Shown here: positions 43,858 through 55,472 of the stretch, in pieces
How the letters are laid out: each line of letters begins with the position of its first letter
How positions within the stretch are numbered: the stretch's first letter is position 1
DNA from: Narthecium ossifragum
Taxonomy: Eukaryota; Streptophyta; Magnoliopsida; Dioscoreales; Nartheciaceae
Assembly (NCBI GenBank): GCA_963920575.1
Contig: OY986971.1
Location: 22,186,492-22,250,491 of the forward strand
DNA: 64,000 nt
Direction of reading: 5' to 3'
Notes under the pieces: generated by a model
The model's input: only the letters and a program-made list of their open reading frames with translations
Database searches by the model: none
Told to the model about the DNA's origin: nothing
Program-made: the position numbers and the translations under genes

Positions 43858-45292
43858 TGATCGCTCACAAACGTCGTCGTTAAAACGTATGCAAAACGCA
43901 ATTTAGAAATTTGTAAACCTTTCTTTCAACACTAAAGTAATAAGATAGAATAATGGTGAAATACGAGGTCGGTCGTCAGGGAAAACTTTGACTAATAAGA
44001 AACACCAGAATTAACTCTCAACACTCTAATCCTAAAGCGAAAAAGGATTGATTTGGGGTTTTTAGGAGCTGATTAATTAAAACTAATTAAGAAAACAATT
44101 AACAAAATTGGAATAGATTAATGAGAGAAATCCTAGGGATTACTCAATCTACTTTAGTTTCATTTTCTGTATTCTCTAGTTATCCTCTTGTTTTCTTATC
44201 TCGACATTATGGATTCACAGCTTCTTAAGCTTACATGAATCCCTAAAATAATGCGATTGTTTCCCTAAGGCATAACCTATCCAAACTTAGCATAGATTGT
44301 CTTAGAACTTAATCTGAGTATAACCTATCTTCATCTAGCATAGATTATCTCTAAGACATACACAAAAGCAACATAAAAACCATCCTACGAATCTCTACCA
44401 TCAAGCACAGCAATCGAGTAGGTCTGAATGTACGTCGAGGAACTCTGTTCCCTCCACTCTTTATAAATAAAACCATATTCATCGGATCAAGTCTTTGAAA
44501 AGATAACAACAATCAAACTAGAAAATACAAAGAAGCTACACTAAAGCTTCATGAGATCCCTAAGTAAAGAGTTTAGCCACTCATCTTTTGGATGAGATCC
44601 ATGTATTCGATGAAGAAGGTTAGGGATCCACACCGCATCTCCGTCTTCTTCTCCAATCTGAATCCCTCTTTTTCTCTCTCTGGAGGCCTCCCGTTTTGTA
44701 GCCACAAAACCCTTTTTTTATCTTAATTCCCGGAATTAGGGTTTTGGGTTGACTTGGACCTCAAGTGCAACTCGGATTTCCTAGTTCAACCCTGACAGTT
44801 TCTTCCAATCGCGACTGGGTTCAACCCGTCCAGAATTTGAGAACGAGTCCAACACGAAAGATGTAGATTTGGAAGTCTTCTATCCTCTCCCGAAGAGTTT
44901 ACAATATGTGGACTTATTTAGAATATTTAGCGAATATTCCCCCGGGCGTCGACGGACCAGTCTTCCAGCAGCTAAATATCTTCATCTTCTTCAAAACTGC
45001 TATCAATCCATCAGGAATCTCTGAAAGTGTCCAACATGGAAGTTGTACATCTTGATGTCTTCTAGATGTCACCCAAATTTCAGAATATTTGGAACTAAAA
45101 ATAATTTCTGGTGAATATTATGCTAACAGTCGACAGAGCAGCGTATTTCAGCATATTAAGCCTTTTTTGTACTTTCTAACTTGAATCTTCATTAAACCTG
45201 AAATCAACTAACAAACTATCAAATACAAACACTCTAAGCCTAACAAAGGTAAATTAAGGGGTTTAATTATGAATATTTAGTGACTCATCACA
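43858..45292 (-). mobile_element. 5' LTR of the Athila-like gag-protease element
   Basis: Minus-strand termini TGTGATGAGTCAC and GTGAGCGATCA, 1435 bp. Its right border lies within LTR A3, at the position corresponding to TGCAAACGCAGCCCG, showing insertion into a family A LTR. A duplicated 5' end is found at 36940-37302. Confidence 0.85.
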
Positions 45293-47536
45293 CATGCAAA
45301 CACAGCCCGGGTAGGAGTGAGCGATAAGCTCAGTAGGGTTCTACTCTACGGCACACTGAAGGGAGGAAAATAACAACAGTGTCGTTTCTCCGCCTAAGTC
45401 TAAAGGATGCCACGGGTCCCATAACCCTATCGATGTCCCAAGGGCTCCTGTCATGAAACCTCTCTCCTGAACATGTTACCAGGAGGCCAAGGAACAGTAA
45501 CATGCAGGATCACCCTTACCCAAGCAGAAACACCATGCCTTGGGGAACCACGTCGGGAACGCATCGATAACCATCCTTAGCACCTGGCCTTGGAGAACCG
45601 ACACGACCTCTAAACCTCAAACATTGATCAGAGTCAACTATCGCAAATCCTCAATCACATGAGATTCCATTATACAATCACACCCTAATCCTGACTACCC
45701 AGCCACGGTCCTAAGGCTAGATCCGAGCTACCGAGAGCCTCGGATCGGCGATCAACCCTTCGCCCACCTAACCTCATATCCCTTTAATGCAATCAAGATG
45801 CATGCAATGCTCAGGCACAGATAACAAGATATAAGCATGCAACAAGATGTCATTAATCATACAGGGCTAGGCATAGCTTACAGCTAGCCAAAGGGTAAGC
45901 ATAGCAAAGGCCTCAAATACAGATAATCTATGCTAACCAAACAAAGATACTGAGCCAAGCATTGAACGCAAATATACAATAGTCTTCAGTGCTCTCTTGC
46001 ACATGACAGACTAAGGTTCCACAGTTACCCCGCAGGTAACTGGCCACATTTATACAATAGCCCTCGGCACTCGCCGGCAACAGGCTAAGATTCCACAATT
46101 CCTCATTAGCTAGCACTCATAGCTAACTAATGGTTAGGCAATCAAAAAAGCATTTAACTACAATCCAACATGTATTAAATGCAATCAAAACCATAGATTT
46201 GCCCAAAAAGGGGATTACTCGAATCGATTCTCAAACTAGATAGAAATCCTTTGAAAACTCTACAAAATTCACTTGTAAACCTCTCAACATGTTTAAAGAT
46301 CAATCACGATTGAAAGCCATTCAAGAAAGACCAGAAAACCATGTTCAAGGGCCCACGGTCGATGTGACGGTCGATCCAACGGTCGACCGTGAGGCCACGG
46401 TCGATGTCACGGTCGACCGTGAGGCCAAAACGGGGAAAATCACATGGGTGACGGTCGATCGGTGCATCAACCGTGGGAAGCCCAAAATTTGACAGAGCCT
46501 CACGGACGATGCGACGGTCGATCCGACGGTCGACCGTGAGGCGGGATGAAAACAAAGAGGAAGCCCACGGTCGATCGGTGCATTGACCGTGGGAGGCCAA
46601 AATCCCGACAGAGCCTGACGGACGATGCGACGGTCGATCCGACGGTCGACCGTCAGGCCCCGAAAGAGCGTATCAACGCTTGACGGTCGATCCACTGATC
46701 GACCGTCGGGCCTTAGGCACAGTTTATCAGAATAATGCCGGAAATCCAATTTCTTGGATTTCAAGGATCAATTCAATTTGGAATTCGATGAAACTTTGCA
46801 AACATGTGTAATTAACGATGGGGAATCCAATGGTGCAACGAAATCATATTTTTGACGGTTAAATCACCAATTTAGGTTAAAATGGCCGAAAATCGATAAA
46901 CGACGATAATACGAGATTCAACCGATAAAATACGAAAATCGCGAGTTAGAATACTCGAAATCGTCCACAACACACAAACTACAAGTTACATAACATTCTA
47001 ATAAGTACTCCTACAGCGAAAATACAATAAACCTATCCTAGGAGAACCCAATCCTAAGATCGAGGTAGAAACACCTACTTGAACAAGCAAAGCAGGTCCT
47101 CCACGCATTCCTCAACTCCGATCGTCGGAATCTGCTCCTCGAAAGCCGCGCCTCCGAGCCCTAGCTCAGCCGCAGGAGAGAGAGAAGAGAGAAGAGAACG
47201 GCAGGGGAAGAAAGAAGGAAAGAAAGAGAAAGAAGGAGCTTAAATAGAAAGCTGGAATTCATCACAGCCGTCCGATTCGATCTCTCCCGATCGAGCTCCG
47301 ATCTTCCGATCGGAAGCGCCCTAAAGGTTCTAATCAAACACATACATCCATCAAAGGCCATGTGTGCAATGCGGGTGTGAAACTGACCACCAGGGAGCAT
47401 ATTTACCAAAATGCCACTGGGGTCAAAAGCAGCGATGCGATCAACCGATCGTATCCCAAGGCCAACCGAGCCAAACCACAAACCCAGACCCTCGACCTAA
47501 CGCGATCGGACCGGGTTGGAGGTACGGGTCCTCACA
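45293..47536 (-). mobile_element. LTR of family A, copy A3, left end missing
   Basis: The right end CGGGTCCTCACA is the start of the LTR on the minus strand. Colinear similarity to A1 and A2 continues leftward until the Athila-like LTR at 45292, so about 350 bp of its 3' end are missing. The missing piece is not on the other side of the Athila-like element, where family A internal sequence in the opposite orientation is found instead. Confidence 0.8.
46345..46705. repeat. ACGGTCGAT hairpin array in LTR A3
   Basis: At least eight arms, including ACGGTCGATCGGTGCATCAA and GACGGTCGATCCGACGGTCG units and GACGGTCGATCCACTGATCG followed by ACCGTC. The array is at the same place as in A1 and A2 but with a different number and order of units. 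Confidence 0.8.
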
Positions 47537-49037
47537 CCCGCCATCGGCCCTCTCCCCACGCCGACCTCGCTAGCTGTGGACTCCGTCAGCCACGCCGTCG
47601 CCGACATTGACATTCTCCTCTGTTTCCTCCAAGCACACCGTAGCAGCGGCGGGTATGGTGGCGTGGGTGGCTGCGGGTTTGTCTTGCTTTATTGCAGCTC
47701 CGGCGATCAAGTTCGGCGTCGTCGCGATAGAGTTCGGTGGTGCGATGGAGGCAATCTAGAAAGCGTGGGCCGCCGGTGCTGGCGCAACCTGCGCAGGAGA
47801 AGGCCATCATGAGGAACACCGATTGCGTCGAAGTTCCCACCGCACAGGTAAAAAAATGATATTAATCTTGATTTTAATATTGTTAAAAAATCAAGAGGAA
47901 CACCGATTTAGAATTTTGACAACCGTCATGAGGAACACCGATTGTCAGCAACTGTAGCTATTTCTAAGAAACATTGGTAAAAAAATAATATTAATCTTGA
48001 TTTTGAAGCAATTAAACCAGGTGCATATATAGCTCTTCATGTTTTCAGTTTACTGAATGACCTTTGAATGTATCTAATCAATGTGTAGTATTTACTTTGT
48101 GGATCATTAGTTTTTTTCCGTAATTAATGTTGTCATCATGCTTTCCTGAGATAAAAGTTGGGATCTCCATATCTCTCAAGCATATAGGTGTGCAGTTTCC
48201 TTTATTTTCGTATTGTTCTTTTGAATTGGTTACTTATGTCCATTTAGAATTTTTTTTTAGTTTAAACTTTAAAGTATTGAAAAAGCTAAAGGATGTTATA
48301 AAAGCTCAGCTCTTCTTCCACAGAATTGCTTCTGAGATGGAGGGCCATCAATGACTATCAATGACTAAGAACTCGGCAATGTAGAAAATTTTGGTAAAAA
48401 CATAAATAGATGAATGTATAAAATATGTACTCTTTTATTTATATATATTGAGCTTGATCGAGCCGATATCGATTGAGCCAACCTTTGCTCATTATCGGCT
48501 TTAAATAAATCGAGTTGGCATCAATCAAGCTGTTATCGATCTTAAGTTGATTTCAAACGAGTTGTTATCGAGCAAGACTCGAGTTGGAGAAATTGGACAG
48601 AGTGGTTGGCTGGGCTGGAGCTGTTTTTTTTGTCATTTTTTGGAATTTGGAGCTTAGTATAGAAGTTAGTGCCTAGATATAATCATGCCTCTTCAATCTG
48701 ACGGTGGGTAACAAGACAAGTTTCAATCCAACGGTTGAAAATCAATAGTGAATAGGGTTTTAAAGATAATGAAAGGAGATTAAGGTTTTTAGGATTTTTA
48801 ATCCAATCGTGGAGAATTTTTAATCAAATCGTAGCAATCAAAGAAGATTATGGTTTCAACTAATCATAACTTTTACTAAACGTGATTACGGCTTTTACAT
48901 TTCTCTTTTTTTTAAAATCATGCCAGCAACACGGGCCACACCTAGGAGAGGTTTTGCCAAAATGTTTTTAAAAGAAACTCTAAATATTTTGTGCTATATA
49001 CATGAGTGTCCGTGTCGTAGGCACGGGCATTCACTAG
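47537..49037. mobile_element. Possible Helitron 3' part with captured sequence
   Basis: The right end reads CCGTG, a 7 nt loop, CACGG, then GCATTCACTAG followed by T. This fits a Helitron 3' terminus (hairpin shortly before CTAG, insertion before T). The left boundary is not defined. Inside, 47656-47760 reads MVAWVAAGLSCFIAAPAIKF in an exon-like GC-rich block with a following GTAAAAAAATG donor-like site. The rest is AT-rich with a repeated AGGAACACCGATT phrase. No replicase is present. No target duplication is expected for Helitrons, so the call rests on the end structure alone. Confidence 0.4.
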
Positions 49038-49725
49038 TACATATCTATAAAAGAATTATCCAGGGAAAACAGTTCTCTAAGTCTTATATAGAGAACTAGC
49101 ATCCTGAATCGGACGGTCAGGATCCACTCACCTTACTGCCCCCCCCTCTCCCTGATTCTTCTCCACTCCTCTCTTTTGTCTCTCCCTTTCCCATCGAGTA
49201 CCCAGTGATCTTCTCTGACGAGCTGTGCTCGTCTTCATCTCCATCTCTTCTCTCCTCATATCTCCACCCCCTAGCTCTCGAAGCACCATCTCTATCTCCT
49301 AGCTCACGGCCACCATCACCACCAAGTCCGGTGACCACCTCCCCCATCGCCGCCCATCTCGACCTCTTCTTCCTCCTCTCCTATCTCCCGACCTCCTCCT
49401 TTCATGGTGAACCTGACCATGAGCTCCTTGTCGGAACCCATTGGATGGTCAAGATCCACTCGCGACACTTAACCCCCTTAACCCATCTCTCGATCGCTAC
49501 CCTAACCCATCCCGCAGAGTATGTGGCCGCCCTTGGTGCGACAGGAGGAACTCACCGGGTACCTCGATGGGAAAAAGAGGTCTGATCGGTAGCGTAGAAA
49601 GAGGTCGGAGGGAGGGTTGGATTCGGCGGTACTAGGATGGAAGAGGTCGGAGGTGGCGGCGCCATCTCCCAACGAGGAGTGATGGGGTGGCGAACAGTGA
49701 TGGAGGAGAGGAGATCGGGACCCAC
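49038..49725. other. Unassigned sequence with CT-rich block
   Basis: CT-rich frames (49140-49400) are open on both strands but show no domain. GATCCACTC occurs at 49112 and 49452 in a short direct repeat. I see no supportable gene. Confidence 0.4.
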
Positions 49726-50294
49726 TGATAAGACGTGAAAAGTGCACAAATCACCCTTTTAACTAGGTCTCGTTAGTCTCCGAGCAATGCTATTTTGATA
49801 GTTTATGATGTATTTCAGGTATAAGAGCCTTCAATAAAGATTAGATCATGTTTGGTGCTAAAACGAACAAATAAAGAACCTGCTAGGAGCAAAGGAATGA
49901 AGATGGATTAGCTTTGAAGATTAAATTGTACCTTCTCAGGAAGAACCATATGATATGCCATATATGGTTGGAAAGCTCTTGAAGTCTAGTTTCGGGAGAA
50001 GTTTACGGTTCGTGATTCCGAGTTTCCTAGAAGAAGTGACGACATTTTTAGTACCAATGGCGCAGTCTGATGGCAAAAGCGTAAATACGCAGAACAAAGG
50101 ATCGATCCTTGCACTGTAGCAAATACGACAGAGAGCCATATTTCACATGATCGATCCTTCCCTTGTGTAGGATCGATCCTACTCGGGCGTGGCCAATGTT
50201 TTGGGTTCAAAGGATCAATCTTTACCCCTGTAGGATCGATCCTTTGATATCTGTTAAGCAAAATCAAAGGCCCAGATCTAATCCGAGTTAAGGG
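49726..50294 (+). mobile_element. Athila/Tat-like LTR H, 5' part, cut by a gap
   Basis: Begins TGATAAGACGTG. From about 49940 to 50075 it is closely similar to LTR G at 53611-53737 (GGTTGGAAAGCTCTTGAAGT, ACGGTTCGTGATTCCGAGTT). It then enters a GATCGATC array and stops at the N run. The distal part after the gap is different sequence. Confidence 0.7.
50098..50240. repeat. GGATCGATCC hairpin array in LTR H
   Basis: GATCGATCCT (50149-50158) pairs with AGGATCGATC (50169-50178) across 10 nt. Other units are at 50100 and 50211-50243. It follows GCGCAGTCTGA, the same anchor that precedes the array in LTR G. Confidence 0.85.
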
Positions 50295-50494
50295 NNNNNN
50301 NNNNNNNNNNNNNNNNNNNNNNNNNNNNNNNNNNNNNNNNNNNNNNNNNNNNNNNNNNNNNNNNNNNNNNNNNNNNNNNNNNNNNNNNNNNNNNNNNNNN
50401 NNNNNNNNNNNNNNNNNNNNNNNNNNNNNNNNNNNNNNNNNNNNNNNNNNNNNNNNNNNNNNNNNNNNNNNNNNNNNNNNNNNNNNNNNNNNNN
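50295..50494. other. Assembly gap (200 N)
   Basis: Exactly 200 N inside or at the edge of LTR H. The 173 bases after it (50495-50667) are CCG-rich and unassigned, ending at LTR B3. Confidence 0.99.
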
Positions 50495-50667
50495 TCCCCA
50501 CCGCCTCCCCGGAGCCCGAGCTTCTTCGCCACCGTCGCGCCCCAACCACCCTCGCAATTCCTGCCATCTCCGCCGACTTACTCCTATCCCGATTCCCATC
50601 GATGCCGCCCCTATTTTGTCGATCTCCACCACCCCCTCTCACCACTAGCCATCTCAATCTCATCACC

Positions 50668-51268
50668 TGTCGCGCCCCGACCCGCGAAAGCCCAACCGGG
50701 CCAAGCGACGCGAACCGAAACCTAACAAACCGCGGAAAAATATTGGCGAGGATTCCCTCTAACCTATTGGTCTCCCTAACAATTCATCAAACACCCCCAA
50801 TTTAAAACAACAATTAAATAATCAAACCTCGAACCACATATTACAAACCCAAAAGCAAATTTAATATACATATCCTCGGAGAGGGAAAGATTCAAATACA
50901 ACATTTACTCCCGTAGGAGACTATCTAACATAGGTTAAAAGCAGTAAAGATCACCACTTCTCAGACTCCGCCTAGCGCCGCCGCACCGCCGACCAACTGT
51001 CCGGTAGGGGCCACCAAAGAGGAGCTAACGCCTGCACCTGCAAAACGTAGCCCGGGTAGGAGTGAGCATAAAGCTCAGTAGGGTTCTACACTACGACACA
51101 CAAAAGGAAGAGGTAAACACAACAGTGTCGCCCTCAAGTAAGACCTGGGTGTATACAGGGGTCCCATAACCCTACCGCGTGTCCCTGAGGCCCACGATCA
51201 TGGTCTTCCAGCCGAGCTAGTCACAAGTAAGGTCACACTCAGTAGCAGGAAACAACATTGCTGACTCT
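50668..51268 (-). mobile_element. LTR of family B, copy B3, truncated
   Basis: Starts TGTCGCGCCCCGACCCGCGA and follows B4 colinearly for about 600 bp to GCTGACTC, then breaks off into integrase coding sequence. Only the 3' quarter of the LTR remains. Confidence 0.8.
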
Positions 51269-51271
51269 CAA

Positions 51272-51949
51272 CAGTACACAGAATTGAAAGAAAATAGTAA
51301 GACTGTTGAGGCGTTACTACGGAAGTACCATGTGACCCATAAGGTATCAACCGCCTATCATCCACAAACTAGTGGACAAGCGGAAGTGTCAAATCGAGAG
51401 ATCAAGTCCATCATTGAAAAGACGGTCAATCCAAATAGAAAAGATTGGAGTTTGCGTTTGGATGATGCGTTGTGGGCATATAGGACTGCATATAAGACAC
51501 CCATCGGTATGTCACCTTATCGCTTGATATTTGGGAAACCATGTCACCTTCCAGTTGAGTGAGAACATAAAGCTTATTGGGCTATCAAGAGCTTTAATAT
51601 GAACGTGAATGAGAGTGGAGAACACTGGAAGTTGCAACTGCAAGAATTAGAGGAAATTCGCAATGATGCCTATGAGAGCGCTAGGATTTACAAGGAAAAG
51701 ACAAAAGCTTTTCATGATAAGATAATCTCTAGAAAGGAGTTTAAAGTTGGTCAAAAAGTTCTCCTTTACCAATCACGCTTACGTTTGTTTCCAGGTAAGT
51801 TGCGTTCTCGTTGGATTGGACCTTTTATTGTTACTAATGTTTTTTCTCATGGTGCAGTTGAAATTCAAAGTTTAGCCACTTCCAAAATGTTTACGGTGAA
51901 TGGCCATCGACTTAAACCTTTCTATGAAGGCGTTCCAACAGAAAGTTAG
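51272..51949 (+). pseudogene. Athila-like integrase, C-terminal part
   Basis: One frame with a single in-frame TGA at 51560-51562. It contains [18 protein letters not shown], which carries the glutamate of the integrase DDE triad, then [20 protein letters not shown] and [10 protein letters not shown]. After the stop follows [12 protein letters not shown], a coiled-coil [20 protein letters not shown], and the C-terminal DNA-binding region ([29 protein letters not shown]). The first two catalytic aspartates and all upstream pol are missing because LTR B3 sequence joins at about 51268. It belongs with the 3' UTR and LTR G downstream. Confidence 0.9.
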
Positions 51950-53429
51950 AAAAATTGGACCTTGAGGAGCCAACTTATACTGATTAAAGAAGCAAGCATG
52001 AAGTCGAGCCAATGACAATAAACAAAGGCGCTGCTTGGGAGGCAATCCAAGGGGAGTTCGTTCCTTTCTCTTTTTATTTTCGCATTTCCATTTTAGTTAT
52101 TTTTGCTTTTCTTTGCATTCCACCTTCCATTGGGGACAATGTCAGTTTCAAGTGTGGGGGAGGAGATCTAGGTTGCATTTGCCATAAGCGAGAACCAGTT
52201 AAGCTTGACATATCCATAACATGATTGAATGAGTAATTTTGCGACTTAGAATTAATTAGTTGAGTTATTTTCCTTGAGATGGTAGTGACTAAATGAGTAG
52301 ACAAAAGCTGATGAGATTTTGAGCCTTTAGACTGACACATTCATATCAGTCTCACTATTTTCTTTCATGAGAGATATTCTTCCATGGATTTGTTTTTCTA
52401 GAACTTGCTTTGATTCTATTCGAGGTCACATTGACACATGCAGACATGAACATGATTAAGGCCATTTTTGTCTTAAGCTACATAAGCCAAATAGCCTACC
52501 TTGCAATTAATTTTTTCTTTTGCTAAATACCTTTGAGCTTTATTGACTTTATTGTTAACCCACATTACAAGCCTTAAACCTGAAAAATATTTCCGTTACC
52601 CAAGCCATAAAACTAGTGGAGCATTGATCATCATTATGACATGTATGGGTGCAAAAGTTCAAGTGTGGGGGTGTTTGGATTTGTGGTATGGCTATATTTG
52701 AAAAAAGAAAAAAAAAAGAAAGAAAGAAGAAAGTGAAGGAGGAAATTGTTTCTCATGTTACAAAATGTGTTTATGAATCCTCCTAATACTCCAAAAAAGG
52801 GGTATGTCTATGTATGATTTCTACAAAAGGTGAAAGTTGTTGCAAAAGATTGTTCACTATTTCAGTAAAAAGTATTCCTTTGAACAATCTCTTTGCCAAG
52901 GTCGTAATGCTATATGGTTTGAGTATGTTGAAGCCAAATTGAAAAAGTTGCTGAAGGGAGTGATTGGTTGTACATGTCTTATTGATGCATTTTTACTCTA
53001 TTAGTTCCATTGGCTTTTGAGCTACATTCCCAAATATTTCCCACCTTAATCCTGGACCCCATTACAACCTTTTGAAGTCCTTATGATTCGTGTTATGCAT
53101 GTAATTCTAGTGGTGGAGAATGAGAAGATATGCAAGCTTATGGTAGATCATTTTCATTGGAATGAATTTGAGTGAAATACATACCCTTCAAACACATGAG
53201 AGTTGAGTGTTTATTTCCGTGAGGTCTACTTATTTATTTTGCTCCATATTCAAGTGAAAATGCTTATTAATTGATTTTTTTAAGTTGTTTAAAAATGTTT
53301 GTTCATGATATGTTATGAATTGTGAAGAGCTTGATTGTTCTTTGTTGATGGTGTTGTAACCTTGATATCTTGAGTAGAGTGAATTTTAGTTTTGCCCGAG
53401 GACGAGCAAAAGCTAAGTGTGGGGGAATT
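51950..53429 (+). other. 3' untranslated region and polypurine tract of element G
   Basis: About 1.5 kb between the integrase stop and the LTR. GTGTGGGGG occurs three times (52154, 52665, 53416), and the last, GTGTGGGGGAATT, directly precedes the LTR and is the likely polypurine tract. No env-like open frame was found; a 70 aa frame with a hydrophobic segment (52080-52140) is too short to assign. Confidence 0.65.
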
Positions 53430-53767
53430 TGATGAGAATACATAATGTTATATTTTATCCCTTAATACTTAGTCTCCTGTGTTTCTTTAGTTCCTAAATA
53501 CACTCATTATTCTTATATTTTGATTTAGGATGCAATTGAAGCCCTTAAGTCGAAAAGAAGCTAAAAGGAGTGCATGGATCAACTTTAAAGATTTATCTGT
53601 ACTTGCTCATGAAGAACCAGAGGATGTGCCATATTTGGTTGGAAAGCTCTTGAAGTCTAGATTCTGGAGAATTTTACGGTTCGTGATTCCGAGTTTCCTA
53701 GAGGAAGTTACGGCAATTTCAGTACCGATGCGCAGTCTGAATGGCAGAAAGGAAAATAAGCTGGAAG

Positions 53768-54205
53768 TCCGAGCGATCCGCCGATCGATCGGACCACGCA
53801 AAAACGTGACAGAACATGTGTTTTTCAGCCACAACGCATCCGATCGATCCCTCCATCGCTCTTATGGGGTCCGATCGATCCGAAACCAATGATACGATCG
53901 ATCGGACTCGGAAAAAGTCAAAAACAGCGGATTTTTACTCAACCGATCGATCCAACACTCATAATTCGATCGATCGGACTTGGGAATTAAAAGGTGACAG
54001 AACGTATGCTTTTTAGAGGAACACAGTTCGATCCATCCATCCATCGATCGAACTCGGGAAGAGCCAGAGACGAAGGATTTTTACGAAATCGATCGATCCG
54101 ACTCCTTTAGTCCGATCGATCGGGCTCGGGCGTGAATAGAAGTTGAAGATTTTAATGAGACCGATCGATCCAGCATCCAAGGTCCGATCGATCGGACTTT
54201 TCCAG
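53768..54205. repeat. CCGATCGATCGG hairpin array in LTR G
   Basis: Six or more pairs, for example CCGATCGATC (54161-54170) with GATCGATCGG (54186-54195). Arms are 10-12 bp and loops 12-18 nt. It ends about 50 bp upstream of the TATA box. Confidence 0.9.
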
Positions 54206-54255
54206 CAAAGGAAATCAACGGTTGTGATCTAATCCGAGGGTGGATACACTTGGGG

Positions 54256-54265
54256 CTATAAATAG
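54256..54265 (+). promoter_or_regulatory. TATA box of LTR G
   Basis: CTATAAATAG, with the hairpin array ending just upstream and a CT-rich leader downstream. Confidence 0.7.
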
Positions 54266-55217
54266 GACTCTTTCTAGGGTTTGACGGGGGATTCTTGGAC
54301 ACTTTTGGCTACTCTTTCTCCTCTTTTATATTTTTTCTAGGTTTTCTTTTGCTTTATGAAATCTTTCGGAGGATTGTTCTCGATGGCCCTGCGTGGCTAA
54401 ATCTTGATCCTTGGTCGAGGAGACTGAAACCTCGGAATCAATGAAACTGTGAGATCTAATTTATTTTTATTGTTTAGTTTATACATGAGTATTGGATATT
54501 CTTCTGAGATTAAATCTTCATGCTTACCTTGTCTAATTGCTAGGAGGCCTACTAGTTTATTATTCATGGTGATCTACTGCTATGTTTGATATCAAATCCG
54601 GAATTGTTTGATCCCTCTAATCTGCGAAGCAACTAGGATCTAATAATTTACTGCTAATCAGATCTTGTTAGATCTTAGGAAGAATATTCAACTAGATTAA
54701 ATGCATCCGCTTGTGCTTGTGTTGTTTAGCTTCATCGATCTCCCTATTCTTAACGCTGCTACTAGATTAAATCTACAGCGCTTGTCTTAGGTTGTTTAGT
54801 AGTTAGGGTTGATTAGATCGCTTGTTTCTAATTAACTAAGATTGAGGAGAGATTCGAATTGAATTCGGACGGTGAATATTCATGGTATCAATTGATTGAT
54901 ACTTGCATCTATGATCAGTTATTGGATTCCGATGGTGGATGTTGACTCAGACCAAGGTTTGTTCTCTTGATTTAACTCGTTTCTTCGCTTTAGATTATTT
55001 CTTTATTGTTTTTTCCCTCACGTTTAAAACCCCCCATCTTTGTTCACTTAGCACAAAACTAGGCTAAACACTCTTCGTGGGATCGACTCGTACTCGCACT
55101 ACTACATTTATTTTAACGAGTATTGGATTTATTTTTGAGTGCCTGCGACAGCACATCAGGCTCCAGGTCCAGCCCCTACACCACCATTCAGCTCTGTCGA
55201 AGCTGAATCCATTAAAT

Positions 55218-55246
55218 CTATATATACGACGCACGTATATATATAG
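55218..55246. repeat. Perfect AT-rich inverted repeat
   Basis: CTATATATACG and CGTATATATATAG are separated by ACGCA. It lies 30 bp upstream of a short transit-peptide-like ORF and could act as a TATA region or form a cruciform. Confidence 0.6.
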
Positions 55247-55275
55247 GACAAAGTGAAGGTCCATAGTGGAAGGTG

Positions 55276-55425
55276 ATGCTGATTGGAGTGCTCACTAGAC
55301 CCTCCTCCTCCGCCTCTCGCCTATTGGCCGCTGCCGCAATCTCCTGTCCCGCTTGCCTCCTCCTCTCGAAATCCAACCCCCATTCGGTTCCAAAACCCAG
55401 CGCCGCGCCTCCGTCCTATTCTTAG
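55276..55425 (+). CDS. Transit-peptide-like ORF, duplicate 1
   Basis: A 49 aa frame starts MLIGVLTRPSSSASRLLAAA and ends in TAG. It is rich in Ser, Ala and Arg with almost no acidic residues, as in organelle targeting peptides. A near-identical start occurs at 57892; similarity ends after the LLLSKS-PHS-PKP block (about 130 bp shared). It is probably a first-exon fragment of a nuclear gene for an organelle protein that I cannot name, and this copy looks broken. Confidence 0.4.
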   Translation: MLIGVLTRPSSSASRLLAAAAISCPACLLLSKSNPHSVPKPSAAPPSYS

Positions 55426-55472
55426 CCCTCAACCGGGGCAGCACGCCACCTCACAGACCGGCCCATAGTGGG

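Larger units (their letters stand above)
53430..55150 (+). mobile_element. 3' LTR of Athila/Tat-like element G
   Basis: Begins TGATGAGAATAC after the polypurine tract and ends GTGGGATCGACTCGTACTCG through GTGCCTGCGACA, the usual Athila/Tat LTR ending; 1721 bp. It contains a GATCGATC array (53768-54205), a TATA box CTATAAATAG (54256-54265) and a pyrimidine-rich transcribed leader. Confidence 0.85.

Noticed and set aside
52012..52224. Short frame with a hydrophobic segment downstream of integrase, considered as an env-like ORF
   Set aside because: Only 70 codons, no signal-peptide or envelope-type motif, and not preceded by splice signals I can defend.
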